Of a stretch of 27,906 nucleotides of DNA, positions 1-8,781 are shown one piece after another (position 1 is the first letter of the stretch; the number at the start of each line of letters is the position of its first letter). The DNA lies in assembly GCA_934141445.1 (NCBI GenBank), contig CAKPCF010000024.1, positions 1 through 27,906 on the forward strand, written 5' to 3'. Below the pieces are notes generated by a model that was not told where the DNA came from, ran no database searches, and saw nothing but the letters and a program-made list of their open reading frames with translations. The stretch comes from an uncultured Clostridia bacterium (lineage in GTDB: Bacteria; Bacillota; Clostridia; TANB77; CAG-508). Both the position numbers and the translations under genes were made by a program.

Positions 1-93
1 TTTAATGAGTTTATTAAACACGAATTTTGATGGAAGAATTTTTTATAAAATTTTTCCCGAAAAAAATTGACACTATCCATATTTCAGTAAAAT

Positions 94-122
94 TTGCAAT
101 ATTATGTAAATTATGTTATAAT
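94..122 (+). promoter_or_regulatory. Promoter of the left-edge orphan gene
   Basis: TTGCAA (94-99) and TATAAT (117-122) are separated by exactly 17 nt, a good sigma-A-type promoter. It lies about 50 nt upstream of the ATG at 175, so the orphan gene appears to have its own promoter. Confidence 0.6.
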
Positions 123-174
123 AAATATGTCCGTAAACTTTTAGCACATTGAAAAAAGAAAAGAGGTTTTGGGT

Positions 175-1239
175 ATGATCGTATGTTTTACCCCACGGAG
201 CAAATTCAACAATCTGATTGGCAAATGTCCTGCCAGTGTCAAAATCAACTTAACTCAACAGATGCAAACGATGCTTGGACTCAGCGCTGAGGAGCTTAAA
301 TATCAACTGTTAAAGTTGGTATTAACTCCACCTGAAAAAAAACCAATGGAAGCTCTGCTAAATGAAACAGAAGCGGAGATTGTCATGAAGATTGATCCGG
401 AATTCAACATCAAAGTTGCCAATGAATTACGCTCAGCAAGAGTAAGCAACGTTGATAAAAATTTTATGGCAATTCCCCGGCATCCGTATGATAATGATGA
501 TGAGTATCAAAAGTTCTTGAAATGTTTCAAAAATGATATCATCAAAGGCGGAATTGCGGAAATTGTGTTTGCCCATTGTTCAGAACTTAAAGAAAGCGAC
601 TTTGAGAGCTTTATGTACCTCACTTCACAGTCAGAAGAAAAATCAGTTTATGGAGGTCTGCGTAAGGCTGGTTTTCCTCGTCAGTATGCAGAACTGCTTT
701 GGCCGTATGCTAAACAGTTCAATAAGTTTGTGTTAGAAGCAAGAAAAGCATGGCCCAATATCAACGTGGCAACTGCTCAAAGTTTGAATGTTATTCAAAC
801 TTCAACTACTAATGTTACTACTAGCTTGCCTGACACATCTAAAGATGTAGCAGAAAGCACAACCACAATTCAAAATGATAACTCCCAGAAAGAGGTGCAA
901 AGTCTTGAATGTACGAATGAGCCCATCCAAAATTCTAGCACTCTCTCGGTAGCAACACCTGCTCAAAACAGAAGTACCGCCATTACTCCAAGAGTTATTT
1001 TGGAAAATGATCGTATTTTCCGTGAATTTGATGAGTGTTGGATTCAGGTGGACACTATCAACAAAAAAAACATCGAAAGTATGGAATTCGAGTTTTCGGA
1101 TTTCAGCAGTCTCTATGAGGCTTTCAGTAACCTCCATCGTGCAATGGAGGAACTGGTATCTCATGGTTTCACGGAAAGTGAAGTCTGGAAAAAACGTTAT
1201 GCCATCAATTCTCTTTTCGCCAGCTGTAAGAAGTTCTAA
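175..1239 (+). CDS. Hypothetical protein, GC-richer orphan
   Basis: This encodes a soluble 354-residue protein that I do not recognise. The frame stays open from a TTG at 169, but I chose the ATG at 175 because AAGAGG (161-166) sits 8 nt upstream of it. The protein has an N-terminal helical part (about 1-195), a Thr/Ser/Asn/Gln-rich low-complexity linker (about 200-270), and a C-terminal segment rich in Phe, Glu and aromatic residues that ends in Lys-Phe. No signal peptide or membrane segment is visible. Codon use is clearly less AT-biased than in the genes to its right (many codons ending in C or G). With its own promoter, its own strong terminator and the opposite strand to its neighbours, it looks like an independently acquired single-gene cassette. 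A phage or plasmid origin is possible but unproven. Confidence 0.75.
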   Translation: MIVCFTPRSKFNNLIGKCPASVKINLTQQMQTMLGLSAEELKYQLLKLVLTPPEKKPMEALLNETEAEIVMKIDPEFNIKVANELRSARVSNVDKNFMAIPRHPYDNDDEYQKFLKCFKNDIIKGGIAEIVFAHCSELKESDFESFMYLTSQSEEKSVYGGLRKAGFPRQYAELLWPYAKQFNKFVLEARKAWPNINVATAQSLNVIQTSTTNVTTSLPDTSKDVAESTTTIQNDNSQKEVQSLECTNEPIQNSSTLSVATPAQNRSTAITPRVILENDRIFREFDECWIQVDTINKKNIESMEFEFSDFSSLYEAFSNLHRAMEELVSHGFTESEVWKKRYAINSLFASCKKF

Positions 1240-1293
1240 TTACTTCTTCTAGCTGTTTGTGTACAATGGCATTTCAATATGTTTATTGCATAC

Positions 1294-1344
1294 AAAAAAG
1301 CCTCTCGTGGAATGTGGGACACTCCCAATCCACGAGGGCTTTTT
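1294..1344. terminator. Bidirectional rho-independent terminator
   Basis: A long hairpin pairs AAAAAGCC+CTCGTGG (one bulged T) with CCACGAGGGCTTTTT, and an inner TGGGA/TCCCA stem closes a 3-nt loop. T-tracts lie on both strands, so it can end both the plus-strand orphan and the minus-strand kinase that converge here. Confidence 0.85.
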
Positions 1345-1382
1345 ATTTATTATTTAAAAATAGTTTAATTTCAGTTTTATAG

Positions 1383-2240
1383 CTAATTTATTTTATCATA
1401 TACTTCTTTTAGTATATCATATCTTATTTTTATTACTTCTTTATAAAATTGTTTTCTTTTTTCAGTCATACATGAAATTTTCTCAATGAATTTTTCTATT
1501 TCATTTATATCAATTTTTCTGAAGATTCTACATATTGCTTTATTGCAATCTTCATTTTTTCTACTTTTTATATATGATATATAATTTATCTTTTTTCCAT
1601 TTTCTTTTATACAAGAATAACAGTTTATTGCTAAATTTTTAAATTCAATCTCATTAAGTTTTTCTATTTCTGTATCTTCTAACATAGGGTTCAAGCAAGA
1701 ACCACAATCATATATTGGAGCAAATTCTATTTTATTACTTTTTGAATCTACTAAAAAGCCCCAATTTCCATTGTGTCTATCTGTATTTCCAATTAAACCA
1801 TCAATTATAAACATATCCCAAAATTTTTCTTTTGTATCAGCTGGTATCATCATTTTTGTTTCTTCTATAACAGCTAAAATATCTTCTAACTCTGTTTCTA
1901 TTTTTTTGTCTGGATTTGTGCTCAAAGCTAGGTTTTCAAATTCATATAAAACATGATTTTCATCTGTAAAGTCTTCACAAGCACACACAATTTTTTCCTT
2001 TTCATTATAAGTATATGTTCCTAAAATTGTATTTTGTGTTCTAAATCCTACTATTTTGAAAATATTGCTTCCCATATATTCTGAAAACGCATTATTTATA
2101 TATGAGATATTTTTATTTTTCTCTCTTATAGGGTCTGGAAACTTTACTAAATATTTTTTATTATTATATAATAGTGTTTTCTTTTTTTCTGAACCTTTAT
2201 AATTATTCAATTCTTCTACACACTTTGTAAAATCTATCAT
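1383..2240 (-). CDS. HipA/CtkA-like Ser/Thr kinase
   Basis: This is a 285-residue protein with the kinase-like fold signature of the HipA_C/CtkA group. The catalytic loop GNTDRHNGN (about 151-159, with D154 and N159) is followed by a metal-binding IYDCGS motif (D178). A YLVKF segment near residue 33 is a plausible ATP-contacting lysine. The frame is open back to a TTG at 2267, but GGGGTGG (2249-2255) lies 8 nt before the ATG at 2240, so that start is preferred. It begins 48 nt after the lysS stop with no hairpin between, which implies co-transcription. HipA-family kinases are known to phosphorylate aminoacyl-tRNA synthetases (HipA on GltX). Whether this one acts on LysS is only a guess from position. 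No HipB-like HTH antitoxin gene is adjacent. Confidence 0.8.
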   Translation of the reverse strand: MIDFTKCVEELNNYKGSEKKKTLLYNNKKYLVKFPDPIREKNKNISYINNAFSEYMGSNIFKIVGFRTQNTILGTYTYNEKEKIVCACEDFTDENHVLYEFENLALSTNPDKKIETELEDILAVIEETKMMIPADTKEKFWDMFIIDGLIGNTDRHNGNWGFLVDSKSNKIEFAPIYDCGSCLNPMLEDTEIEKLNEIEFKNLAINCYSCIKENGKKINYISYIKSRKNEDCNKAICRIFRKIDINEIEKFIEKISCMTEKRKQFYKEVIKIRYDILKEVYDKIN

Positions 2241-2288
2241 CACTATTTCCACCCCATTTACTCTCAATAAATTTATCTCTAAAGTTCA

Positions 2289-3791
2289 CTAATCATTGTT
2301 AGAAAGTGGTTTCATTGTTGGGAATAGCAATACATCTCTAATTGATGCTGCATCTGTTAATAACATTACTAATCTATCTATGCCAATTCCTAAACCACCT
2401 GTTGGTGCCATACCATATTCAAGAGCATTTATATAATCTTCATCCATCATTCCAGCTTCATCATCACCATTTTCTCTTGCTGCAATTTCTTCTTTAAATC
2501 TTTCATATTGATCAATTGGATCGTTCAATTCTGAGAAAGCATTTCCATATTCTCTACCATCAATAAATACTTCAAATCTTTCTGTAAGTCTTGGATCAAT
2601 TGATGATTTCTTAGCAAGTGGAGATATTTCTACTGGATAATCATATATAAATGTTGGTTGAACTATTGTTTTTTCAACATATTCATCAAAAAATAAACTA
2701 ATAATATGGCCTCTTGTTTCTTTACCTGCTGGGATTTCAATTTTTCTTTCTTTTGCAAGAGCAACTGCTTCTTCATCAGAATTTACTGTATTGAAATCAA
2801 CTCCACAAGCTTCTTTTATAGAATCAATCATTGTAATTCTTTTCCATTTTCCACCCAAATCAATTTCTGTACCTTGATATGTTAATTTTGTAGTTCCACA
2901 AACTTTCATAGCACATTTTTGGAATAATTCTTCTGTTATATCCATCATATCATGATAGTTTTGATATGCTGCATATAATTCTATAGATGTAAATTCTGGA
3001 TTATGTCTAATATCCATTCCTTCATTTCTAAAAATTCTTCCAATCTCATATACTTTATCGTATCCACCAACAATTAATCTCTTTAAATTTAATTCTGTTG
3101 CAATTCTTAAATACATATCGATATCTAAAGTATTATGGTGAGTAATGAATGGTCTAGCTGTAGCACCACCAGAAATTGTATTTAATATTGGAGTTTCAAC
3201 TTCTAAATATCCTTTTTCATTTAAAATATTTCTTATTTCGCTAATAATTTGACTTCTTTTTCTAAATGTTTCTTTTACTTCTGGATTCATTATTAAGTCA
3301 ACATATCTTTGTCTATATCTTAAGTCTACATCTTTTAAACCATGGAACTTTTCTGGCAAATCTCTTAATGATTTTGAAAGCAATACCACTTCTTTAGCAT
3401 GAATAGATATTTCTTCTGTTCTTGTTTTAAAAACAAAACCTTTTATACCAATAATATCTCCTATATCAAAAGTCTTAAATGCTTTGTATGATTCTTCTCC
3501 TAAATCGTTTATACTAACATAGCTTTGAATTTTTTCATCTGAATCTTGAATTGTACAGAAAGAAGCTTTTCCCATAATTCTTTTTGCAATTATTCTACCA
3601 GCTACAGATACATCTTTTTGTTCAAAATTTTCATAATTTGCTTTGATTTCTCCAGCTGTATTTGTTCTATCATATTTCGTTATTTGAAATGGATCTTTAC
3701 CTGCATTTTGTAATTCTTTTAATTTGTCCCTTCTAACTTGCATTAGTCTATTTAACTCAACTTCTTCATTTTCAACTGTATTTTCACTCAT
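2289..3791 (-). CDS. lysS: Lysyl-tRNA synthetase, class II
   Basis: LysS charges tRNA-Lys in the cytoplasm. The 500-residue length is normal. An N-terminal OB-fold anticodon-binding domain (about 62-138) precedes the class II catalytic core, with motif 1 at GYLEVETPIL (194-203), motif 2 at FRNEGMDIRHNPEF (about 254-267) and motif 3 at GLGIGIDRLVMLL (466-478). The ATG start follows a good AAGGAG site (around 3801-3806). A promoter sits at 3823-3851, and no T-box leader fits in the short upstream region. In many Firmicutes lysS follows greA or dus; here it stands apart and is followed by a kinase gene. Confidence 0.97.
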   Translation of the reverse strand: MSENTVENEEVELNRLMQVRRDKLKELQNAGKDPFQITKYDRTNTAGEIKANYENFEQKDVSVAGRIIAKRIMGKASFCTIQDSDEKIQSYVSINDLGEESYKAFKTFDIGDIIGIKGFVFKTRTEEISIHAKEVVLLSKSLRDLPEKFHGLKDVDLRYRQRYVDLIMNPEVKETFRKRSQIISEIRNILNEKGYLEVETPILNTISGGATARPFITHHNTLDIDMYLRIATELNLKRLIVGGYDKVYEIGRIFRNEGMDIRHNPEFTSIELYAAYQNYHDMMDITEELFQKCAMKVCGTTKLTYQGTEIDLGGKWKRITMIDSIKEACGVDFNTVNSDEEAVALAKERKIEIPAGKETRGHIISLFFDEYVEKTIVQPTFIYDYPVEISPLAKKSSIDPRLTERFEVFIDGREYGNAFSELNDPIDQYERFKEEIAARENGDDEAGMMDEDYINALEYGMAPTGGLGIGIDRLVMLLTDAASIRDVLLFPTMKPLSNND

Positions 3792-3822
3792 TGCTATTTC
3801 TCCTTTTCAATTTGATTTTATA

Positions 3823-3851
3823 ATTATATCGCATTTTTTCGTTATTGTAAA
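3823..3851 (-). promoter_or_regulatory. lysS promoter
   Basis: On the minus strand, TTTACA (3846-3851) and TATAAT (3823-3828) are spaced by 17 nt. The -10 ends about 30 nt from the lysS ATG, so the leader is short and leaves no room for a riboswitch. Confidence 0.75.
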
Positions 3852-3871
3852 CTCCAAAAGTAAAACAAACT

Positions 3872-3915
3872 AAAAAAAGTAGGAAATATGTTATAGAACA
3901 ATTTTCTACTTTTTT
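3872..3915 (-). terminator. Terminator of the membrane-protein gene
   Basis: A roughly 14-bp stem (AAAAAAGTAGGAAAT with ATTTTCTACTTTTTT, one G-U) encloses a 13-nt loop and is flanked by A/T tracts. It lies just past the stop codon at 3937 in the minus direction and upstream of the lysS promoter, which separates the two units. Confidence 0.75.
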
Positions 3916-3936
3916 AAGAACTATATCTATTATTCA

Positions 3937-5010
3937 CTATGGTAATAAAGAGCATTCAATATTCTTTTTACCTGTTAATTCACCATTTTTATATTTTAAT
4001 AAACTAATAGCAGGTTCTCCTTCGTATTTAGGAATTTCTACTAAAATTTCCATAATACCATCATTATCAACATCAATTACTTCAACATTGCTAATTGATA
4101 AATGATATTCTTCAGTTGATACTGATTCCCATTTACTTTTTTCTATATAAGCCAAATCTGCAACTTTTGTTCCTTTTGAATCAACTAATGTTATTTTTGA
4201 ATATCCAGTAGAAGAATTTCCAAGTACAAGTATATACTCATCTGTACCATTTCCATCTAAATCAACTATAATTGCTTTTTTCAAATCATAATTTGTCAAC
4301 TTAGGATTATTATCAGCAACAATTGTTGGAATTGAATTTACAACTTTTACAGTTCTCGGAATAGCATTATATTCCTCTGATATTGCAACTTTTCCAACAT
4401 TTTCTATTTTTAATAATCCATCATATATTTGTGATGATAAAGTTCCTAAATCTGAATCTTTAAACTTAAAATTTGAATAATTATAGTATGTTATAACATA
4501 TTTCTCTTTATCTAAGCTTGAATTATCTATATATTTTAATTCTGTTAATCCCATTTTACTTGTATCTAATAATAGTCCATCATATAAAACAATCAAATTT
4601 TCATTTTGTGTTTTTCTTGAAGTAGCATCACTAGTAGCTACTGTATTTGTAGTTGTACTTGATGTACTGTTAGTACTATTAGTCACTTCTGAAACAGCTG
4701 TATCTATTATATTTCCAAGTGAAACTGTATTTTCAGAATTAGTTTCATTTTTTACTGTATTTTGAAGTTCACCTGCTAAAATTTCCAATCCATTTTTATC
4801 AGGGTTTGATGTATATATTAAATAATATGCAAGTGCACCTGTTCCAACAATTAAAGTAACTATTACTGTTAATAAGAAATTTCCAAGTCTTCTAACATTT
4901 TTATGTAATTTTTCTTTTTGTTCTTCATTATTCTTTTTATTAGAAACTTTATTTTCTTCTTTAATTGTATCTTTTTTATTTATCTCTTTATTTTTTTGAA
5001 GTTCTGCCAT
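3937..5010 (-). CDS. Single-pass membrane protein with FG-GAP/VCBS-like Ca loops
   Basis: This is a 357-residue protein of unknown role. A Lys/Glu/Asn-rich cytoplasmic tail (1-40) leads into one transmembrane helix (about 43-66), then an Asn/Ser/Thr-rich linker (about 86-135) and a C-terminal extracellular domain. That domain carries two Dx[DN]x[DN]G-type loops, DLDGNGTDE (250-258) and DVDNDGIME (313-321), each followed by a hydrophobic strand. This is the arrangement of calcium-binding FG-GAP/VCBS repeats. There is no cell-wall sorting signal, so anchoring would be by the N-terminal helix. The ATG follows an AAAGGAG site. It is flanked by terminators or gaps and looks monocistronic. A sensory or adhesive surface role is a guess. 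Confidence 0.75.
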   Translation of the reverse strand: MAELQKNKEINKKDTIKEENKVSNKKNNEEQKEKLHKNVRRLGNFLLTVIVTLIVGTGALAYYLIYTSNPDKNGLEILAGELQNTVKNETNSENTVSLGNIIDTAVSEVTNSTNSTSSTTTNTVATSDATSRKTQNENLIVLYDGLLLDTSKMGLTELKYIDNSSLDKEKYVITYYNYSNFKFKDSDLGTLSSQIYDGLLKIENVGKVAISEEYNAIPRTVKVVNSIPTIVADNNPKLTNYDLKKAIIVDLDGNGTDEYILVLGNSSTGYSKITLVDSKGTKVADLAYIEKSKWESVSTEEYHLSISNVEVIDVDNDGIMEILVEIPKYEGEPAISLLKYKNGELTGKKNIECSLLP

Positions 5011-5131
5011 AATTTCTCCTTTGTTTATTATAATCTATTTTTATTCTAACATAACTTTTTTACTTTTAAAATACTTTTTGTACATCTGTAAATTATTTCA
5101 TTTTTATTAGAGAAATTTTATGTAAAAGAAC

Positions 5132-6277
5132 TTACATTCTTCCATAATTTGAATAACCTGGTATCAAATCCTCTTCAAATTCTTGTGTTTCTCTAACAGT
5201 TTCTTTTTGCTTTTCAGCATGAACATAAATACTTTCTATTTCTTGTGGCATTTTATCTGAAAGCTCTTCAATTTTGCCTCTTGCTAATCTGATTGCATTT
5301 TTATCATATCCACGTTTTTCAAGTTCTCTCATAATAGCTTCATAATCTCTTAAAACATATTTAGGTTTACCATTTACAAATTCAACTGAACTTGAATCTA
5401 AATAATTTCCCTCTGCAGTTCTTCTAAACATTTTTCCATTAGGCTTATCTTCTGTTTCAGTTTGGATAACAGACCATATAGCTCTAGGAGTTTCTTCATT
5501 ATCTACAAATTGTACTGCATCAAAGATTTTTTCTATTCCTTCTCTTGTCTTTGCTACATGAGCATAGCCATAAGTTCTAATTATTTCACCTCTTTGTTTC
5601 TTTGTATCAATTTGTTCAACTGATAACTTAGAAAATGAATTTTGACTATCCTCTTGTGGCTTTATTCCTAAACGCTGTAATTCCAATACATACGCAGCTT
5701 TTTCTTCATTTGTCATCTTTCCCATTTCCATTTCCATACCTTTACGTGGTTGAATAAAGAAATTTGAAAAAACTTCAAAATCCCTAATAGCCTTACTAGT
5801 CATACTACTTGGCATATCTAATATTAAAATTCTTGAAATGCCATTTGATGTATGAATATTTACCTTTCTATCGCCACTTTTTTCCCTTCGAGTTTCAGAA
5901 TAATCATAATTTTGATCATTTTTCTTAAATGTTTCTATTACTTTATTATCAGCAACAATAAAATTTCCTTCTCCATTCATTCTTGAAAAGCATTTAAACG
6001 CTGCGCCACTATTCGAAAAACCTTCTGCACCACTTATTTCTTGAAAATTATTTAAGTTAATTTTCAAATAATTGCTTAAAACATTACTTAAAGTTTCTGA
6101 CATACTTCTATCTAAACGCTGGTATCTAGTTCTTGGCAAATTTAAAGATGATATATTTTGTACTTTTAAACTTTTTTCAAATTCATTTAAAGTTCTTGCA
6201 CTAGTTGAAGTGTTGCTCAAATTTCCTTCAGTTGTAGGAATATTTACTTTTTCTAATTTGTTATTTAACATATTCAT
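5132..6277 (-). CDS. Hypothetical protein, 381 aa
   Basis: I do not recognise this protein. The frame is open to 6355, but the long hydrophobic extension encoded there is probably untranslated leader. A GGAGAAGGAG tract (6281-6290) lies directly upstream of the ATG at 6277, giving 381 residues starting MNMLNNKLEKVN. There is no signal peptide or transmembrane segment. The sequence is charged and soluble, with a basic N-terminal third, a central part containing EEKAAYVLELQRLGIKP, and a helical Glu/Lys-rich C-terminus ending in GYSNYGRM. It follows the metallopeptidase gene on the same strand, but a strong terminator (6346-6380) lies between, so it is probably expressed separately. It may belong functionally with the other unknown genes here, but only position supports that. 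Confidence 0.7.
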   Translation of the reverse strand: MNMLNNKLEKVNIPTTEGNLSNTSTSARTLNEFEKSLKVQNISSLNLPRTRYQRLDRSMSETLSNVLSNYLKINLNNFQEISGAEGFSNSGAAFKCFSRMNGEGNFIVADNKVIETFKKNDQNYDYSETRREKSGDRKVNIHTSNGISRILILDMPSSMTSKAIRDFEVFSNFFIQPRKGMEMEMGKMTNEEKAAYVLELQRLGIKPQEDSQNSFSKLSVEQIDTKKQRGEIIRTYGYAHVAKTREGIEKIFDAVQFVDNEETPRAIWSVIQTETEDKPNGKMFRRTAEGNYLDSSSVEFVNGKPKYVLRDYEAIMRELEKRGYDKNAIRLARGKIEELSDKMPQEIESIYVHAEKQKETVRETQEFEEDLIPGYSNYGRM

Positions 6278-6345
6278 AATCTCCTTCTCCAATAAATTTA
6301 TTATAACAAATAAATTTACAAAAGTATAGAAAATAAATAAAAAAA

Positions 6346-6380
6346 AAATAAACATTTGTAAAATTTACAAATGTTTATTT
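6346..6380 (-). terminator. Strong rho-independent terminator
   Basis: A near-perfect palindrome (17-nt arms, AAATAAACATTTGTAAA and its complement) is followed on the minus strand by a run of about ten T. It should end transcripts coming from the 726-residue protein gene, after they have crossed the remnant at 6434-6571. Confidence 0.85.
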
Positions 6381-6433
6381 AATTATAAGTTTATTTCAAA
6401 AATATTAATTTATTCTTCTAAAATCGTAGTTGA

Positions 6434-6571
6434 TTACTCACCATCTGCTTCTCCATCAAAGCAAATTGCATAACTTCCATCTTCTTTTAAAGCAGCTACT
6501 GTATGGAAAGAAGAATTATATCCACCTTCTGTTGATGCAATACTTATAACATTCTTTAAAATCAAAAGACT
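6434..6571 (-). pseudogene. Coding remnant: 3' end of a lost gene
   Basis: A short minus-strand frame reads (L)LILKNVISIASTEGGYNS, then SFHTVAALKEDGSYAICFDG, and ends EADGE-stop. Its composition is protein-like (balanced Gly, Ala, Ser, Asp, a Cys) and unlike the AT-rich spacer around it. An in-frame stop lies just upstream (TAA at 6572-6574), there is no ATG and no ribosome binding site. The most economical reading is the surviving C-terminus of a deleted gene, perhaps a secreted or pilin-like protein. The family is not identified. It sits 23 nt beyond the stop of the 726-residue protein. Confidence 0.45.
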
Positions 6572-6593
6572 TTATTTTTTTCAATACAAATTT

Positions 6594-8774
6594 TTATTCA
6601 ATCTCGCTTCTTTCATTCTCATCTTGTGGCTGGCTATATTTTGTTTGTGCTTGTTGCATTTGAGCTATATGTTCATCCAATGTTCTCTTTTCATCTGAAG
6701 TTAGAGTCTGTCCTGTTTGTTGCATATTTTTTAATTTATTAGCTTCATTAATTGCTTTAATATCTTGAGTTACATCACTAATTTCTTTTGTAGTTACTTT
6801 TCCTTGTTTTATCGCATTCTTTATATTTCCTAATAATGAACTTCTTTCTCTTTTTTTAATTCCTATTTCTCGAGTTGATTTCATCATCTCATCTACCTTT
6901 ACAGCCAACATTCTCTCTCCTCTAGAAGATCCATATAAAATTTCATCAGTACTTTTAGCTAAAGTTGTTTCTAATTTACTATCTGGATATTGCATCTTAT
7001 AAAAATCGTATACAAATTTCACTTTTGAGGGACTAGCAAACAGTGCTCTAACTATTTCTGAAGCTGGCTGATAGCTATCAGCCAATGCTGTTCTATAAAT
7101 ATTTTCTGTATCAATATTGCCCTTTTCTGTCAAAGATTTACCATTTAACTCTCCTAACATAGAAAATACTCTTTCATTAGAATCATTAAAAGCATATGTA
7201 GTTCCGCTTAATTTTTCATCTAATGTCCATCTTATTCCTGCTGCTCCGACCCATATTGCTGCAAATCTTCCCATTGCCTGTAACTGTGGATCTCTTATTT
7301 CTTCTCCTGTTATTCTATTTTTAACATACACTCTTGTATAATCATCATCTTTATAAAAAGTCTCTAACTTTTCATATGCACTTTTCAAATCTTGAAAACT
7401 AATTTTTCTTCCTTTTTGTGCTTCTATCATTTGTACTTGTATACTATCTCCATTTTCACATTCATCTAACGAATTTAGTACGGCATATCCTTGTTCCCTA
7501 GCTGTTACTTTCATAGCAGAAAACACTTTTTTTCTAGCAAGTGGAGTATCTACTTTTTTGCTAAATTTAAAGTTCAATTCTCCTTTTTCATAAAAATTAC
7601 TTACTTTTTCTCTAAATTTTTCTTTTGGCATTTGCATCTCTTCAAAATACACTTGAGCCAATATTTTCTCTTTTAAACTTTCATCTTCAATAAAAAAAGG
7701 TGGTTGTTGTGCAGTTCTAATTTCTTTTCCATCTTCAGATATACTTACAGCCTGATTGCAAGCTCCCAATTGTGACATTTTATATATATATTCTGCTGCA
7801 CTTTTTTTCTGTTCAACATGTTTTAGTCCTCTATCAGTTTCTTCTCTTTGTAATTGTAAATCTTGTTCTGGCATATTGGAATATCTAGTAATCGTTTCCG
7901 AAACTCGTTCTAATACATCTGGCTCATCTTTAAGCGATTCCATTATACTTTGTAAATATGTCCTTTGTTCATCTTCTGATAAAGTTTTCAATTTCGGAAT
8001 TACAATGTCAGCACATACCATATCATAAACCCTATCTGACATTTCAGTTTCAATTTGTTGCATAATAGTTGAATAATATATATCACTATTTTCTTTTGAA
8101 ACTGCTTTCATCATATCATACATATCGGTTAAATATTTATTTATATCACTATACCATGTATTTTTTTGTGTGATACCATTACATGCATTTTCTAAAGCAT
8201 TAGAATGATTAAAATATGCATCCATGCTTATTTGTTCACCAAATGTCGCATCTAAAATTTTTGCCACCTTTTTTAAATCTTTATATCTAAAATCAGAATT
8301 AGGACTAATTGTATATTCCCATATCTTTTCAGTAAACATTTGTGTCAAGCCTTCATTAAGACCTGTGTTTTGCCTTGTACAGACAATTCCAGTTTGACCA
8401 TCAAATCGTGAACCCGAATGTAATAATTCATGAGTTAATTGTGTCATTATAAGTTTTCGCACTTTTGAATCAATACCTATTGGAATATTATTTTCATCAA
8501 ATCTAGCAAAACTTCTATCAATAGCAACTTCACTTGGCCTTATTCGATATGTTTGTTGTCCATTTTTTTCAACTGAAATTTTCTTCTGACCTCTGCTAAT
8601 CATTCTAGCATTGCTTCTTTCAATTAAATTTTCAACATATAAACCATCTACTTTGTCTAAGTTTTCTCTTATAAAATCTGAATTTTCAAACCCTTCACTT
8701 TTAAGATAATTTTGGATTTTATCTTTTAGTTTTTCCAAAACCACTTTATCCATTTGTTCTCTATAATTATCCAT
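6594..8774 (-). CDS. Large putative zinc metallopeptidase-like protein
   Basis: This is a 726-residue, apparently cytoplasmic protein with no signal peptide or transmembrane segment. It carries LTHELLHSGSRF (HExxH at 115-119) followed by GLNEGLTQMFTEKIW with E141 (HExxH-x21-E). That is the pattern expected of a gluzincin active site, where the two His and the downstream Glu bind zinc. The rest is predominantly helical, and residues about 650-726 are Lys/Gln-rich and coiled-coil-like. I cannot assign a named family, and the zinc site is inferred from motif spacing alone. The ATG follows AGGTG inside the 7-nt gap after the 144-residue gene, so the two are co-transcribed. Several unrelated short plus-strand frames overlap it and are not genes. 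Confidence 0.75.
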   Translation of the reverse strand: MDNYREQMDKVVLEKLKDKIQNYLKSEGFENSDFIRENLDKVDGLYVENLIERSNARMISRGQKKISVEKNGQQTYRIRPSEVAIDRSFARFDENNIPIGIDSKVRKLIMTQLTHELLHSGSRFDGQTGIVCTRQNTGLNEGLTQMFTEKIWEYTISPNSDFRYKDLKKVAKILDATFGEQISMDAYFNHSNALENACNGITQKNTWYSDINKYLTDMYDMMKAVSKENSDIYYSTIMQQIETEMSDRVYDMVCADIVIPKLKTLSEDEQRTYLQSIMESLKDEPDVLERVSETITRYSNMPEQDLQLQREETDRGLKHVEQKKSAAEYIYKMSQLGACNQAVSISEDGKEIRTAQQPPFFIEDESLKEKILAQVYFEEMQMPKEKFREKVSNFYEKGELNFKFSKKVDTPLARKKVFSAMKVTAREQGYAVLNSLDECENGDSIQVQMIEAQKGRKISFQDLKSAYEKLETFYKDDDYTRVYVKNRITGEEIRDPQLQAMGRFAAIWVGAAGIRWTLDEKLSGTTYAFNDSNERVFSMLGELNGKSLTEKGNIDTENIYRTALADSYQPASEIVRALFASPSKVKFVYDFYKMQYPDSKLETTLAKSTDEILYGSSRGERMLAVKVDEMMKSTREIGIKKRERSSLLGNIKNAIKQGKVTTKEISDVTQDIKAINEANKLKNMQQTGQTLTSDEKRTLDEHIAQMQQAQTKYSQPQDENERSEIE

Positions 8775-8781
8775 ATAACAC

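Noticed and set aside
32..58. Weak hairpin at the left edge as a terminator
   Set aside because: A/T-rich imperfect stem with no T run on either strand immediately after it; too weak to call.
802..1164. A 120-codon minus-strand frame
   Set aside because: Antisense shadow of the orphan gene, with no ribosome binding site or promoter.
3792..3936. T-box or L-box leader for lysS
   Set aside because: The leader between promoter and start codon is only about 25 nt, too short for a riboswitch, and the hairpin nearby belongs to the upstream gene.
6278..6355. Hydrophobic N-terminal signal on the 381-aa protein
   Set aside because: It lies upstream of the GGAGAAGGAG site and reflects AT-rich leader rather than a signal peptide.
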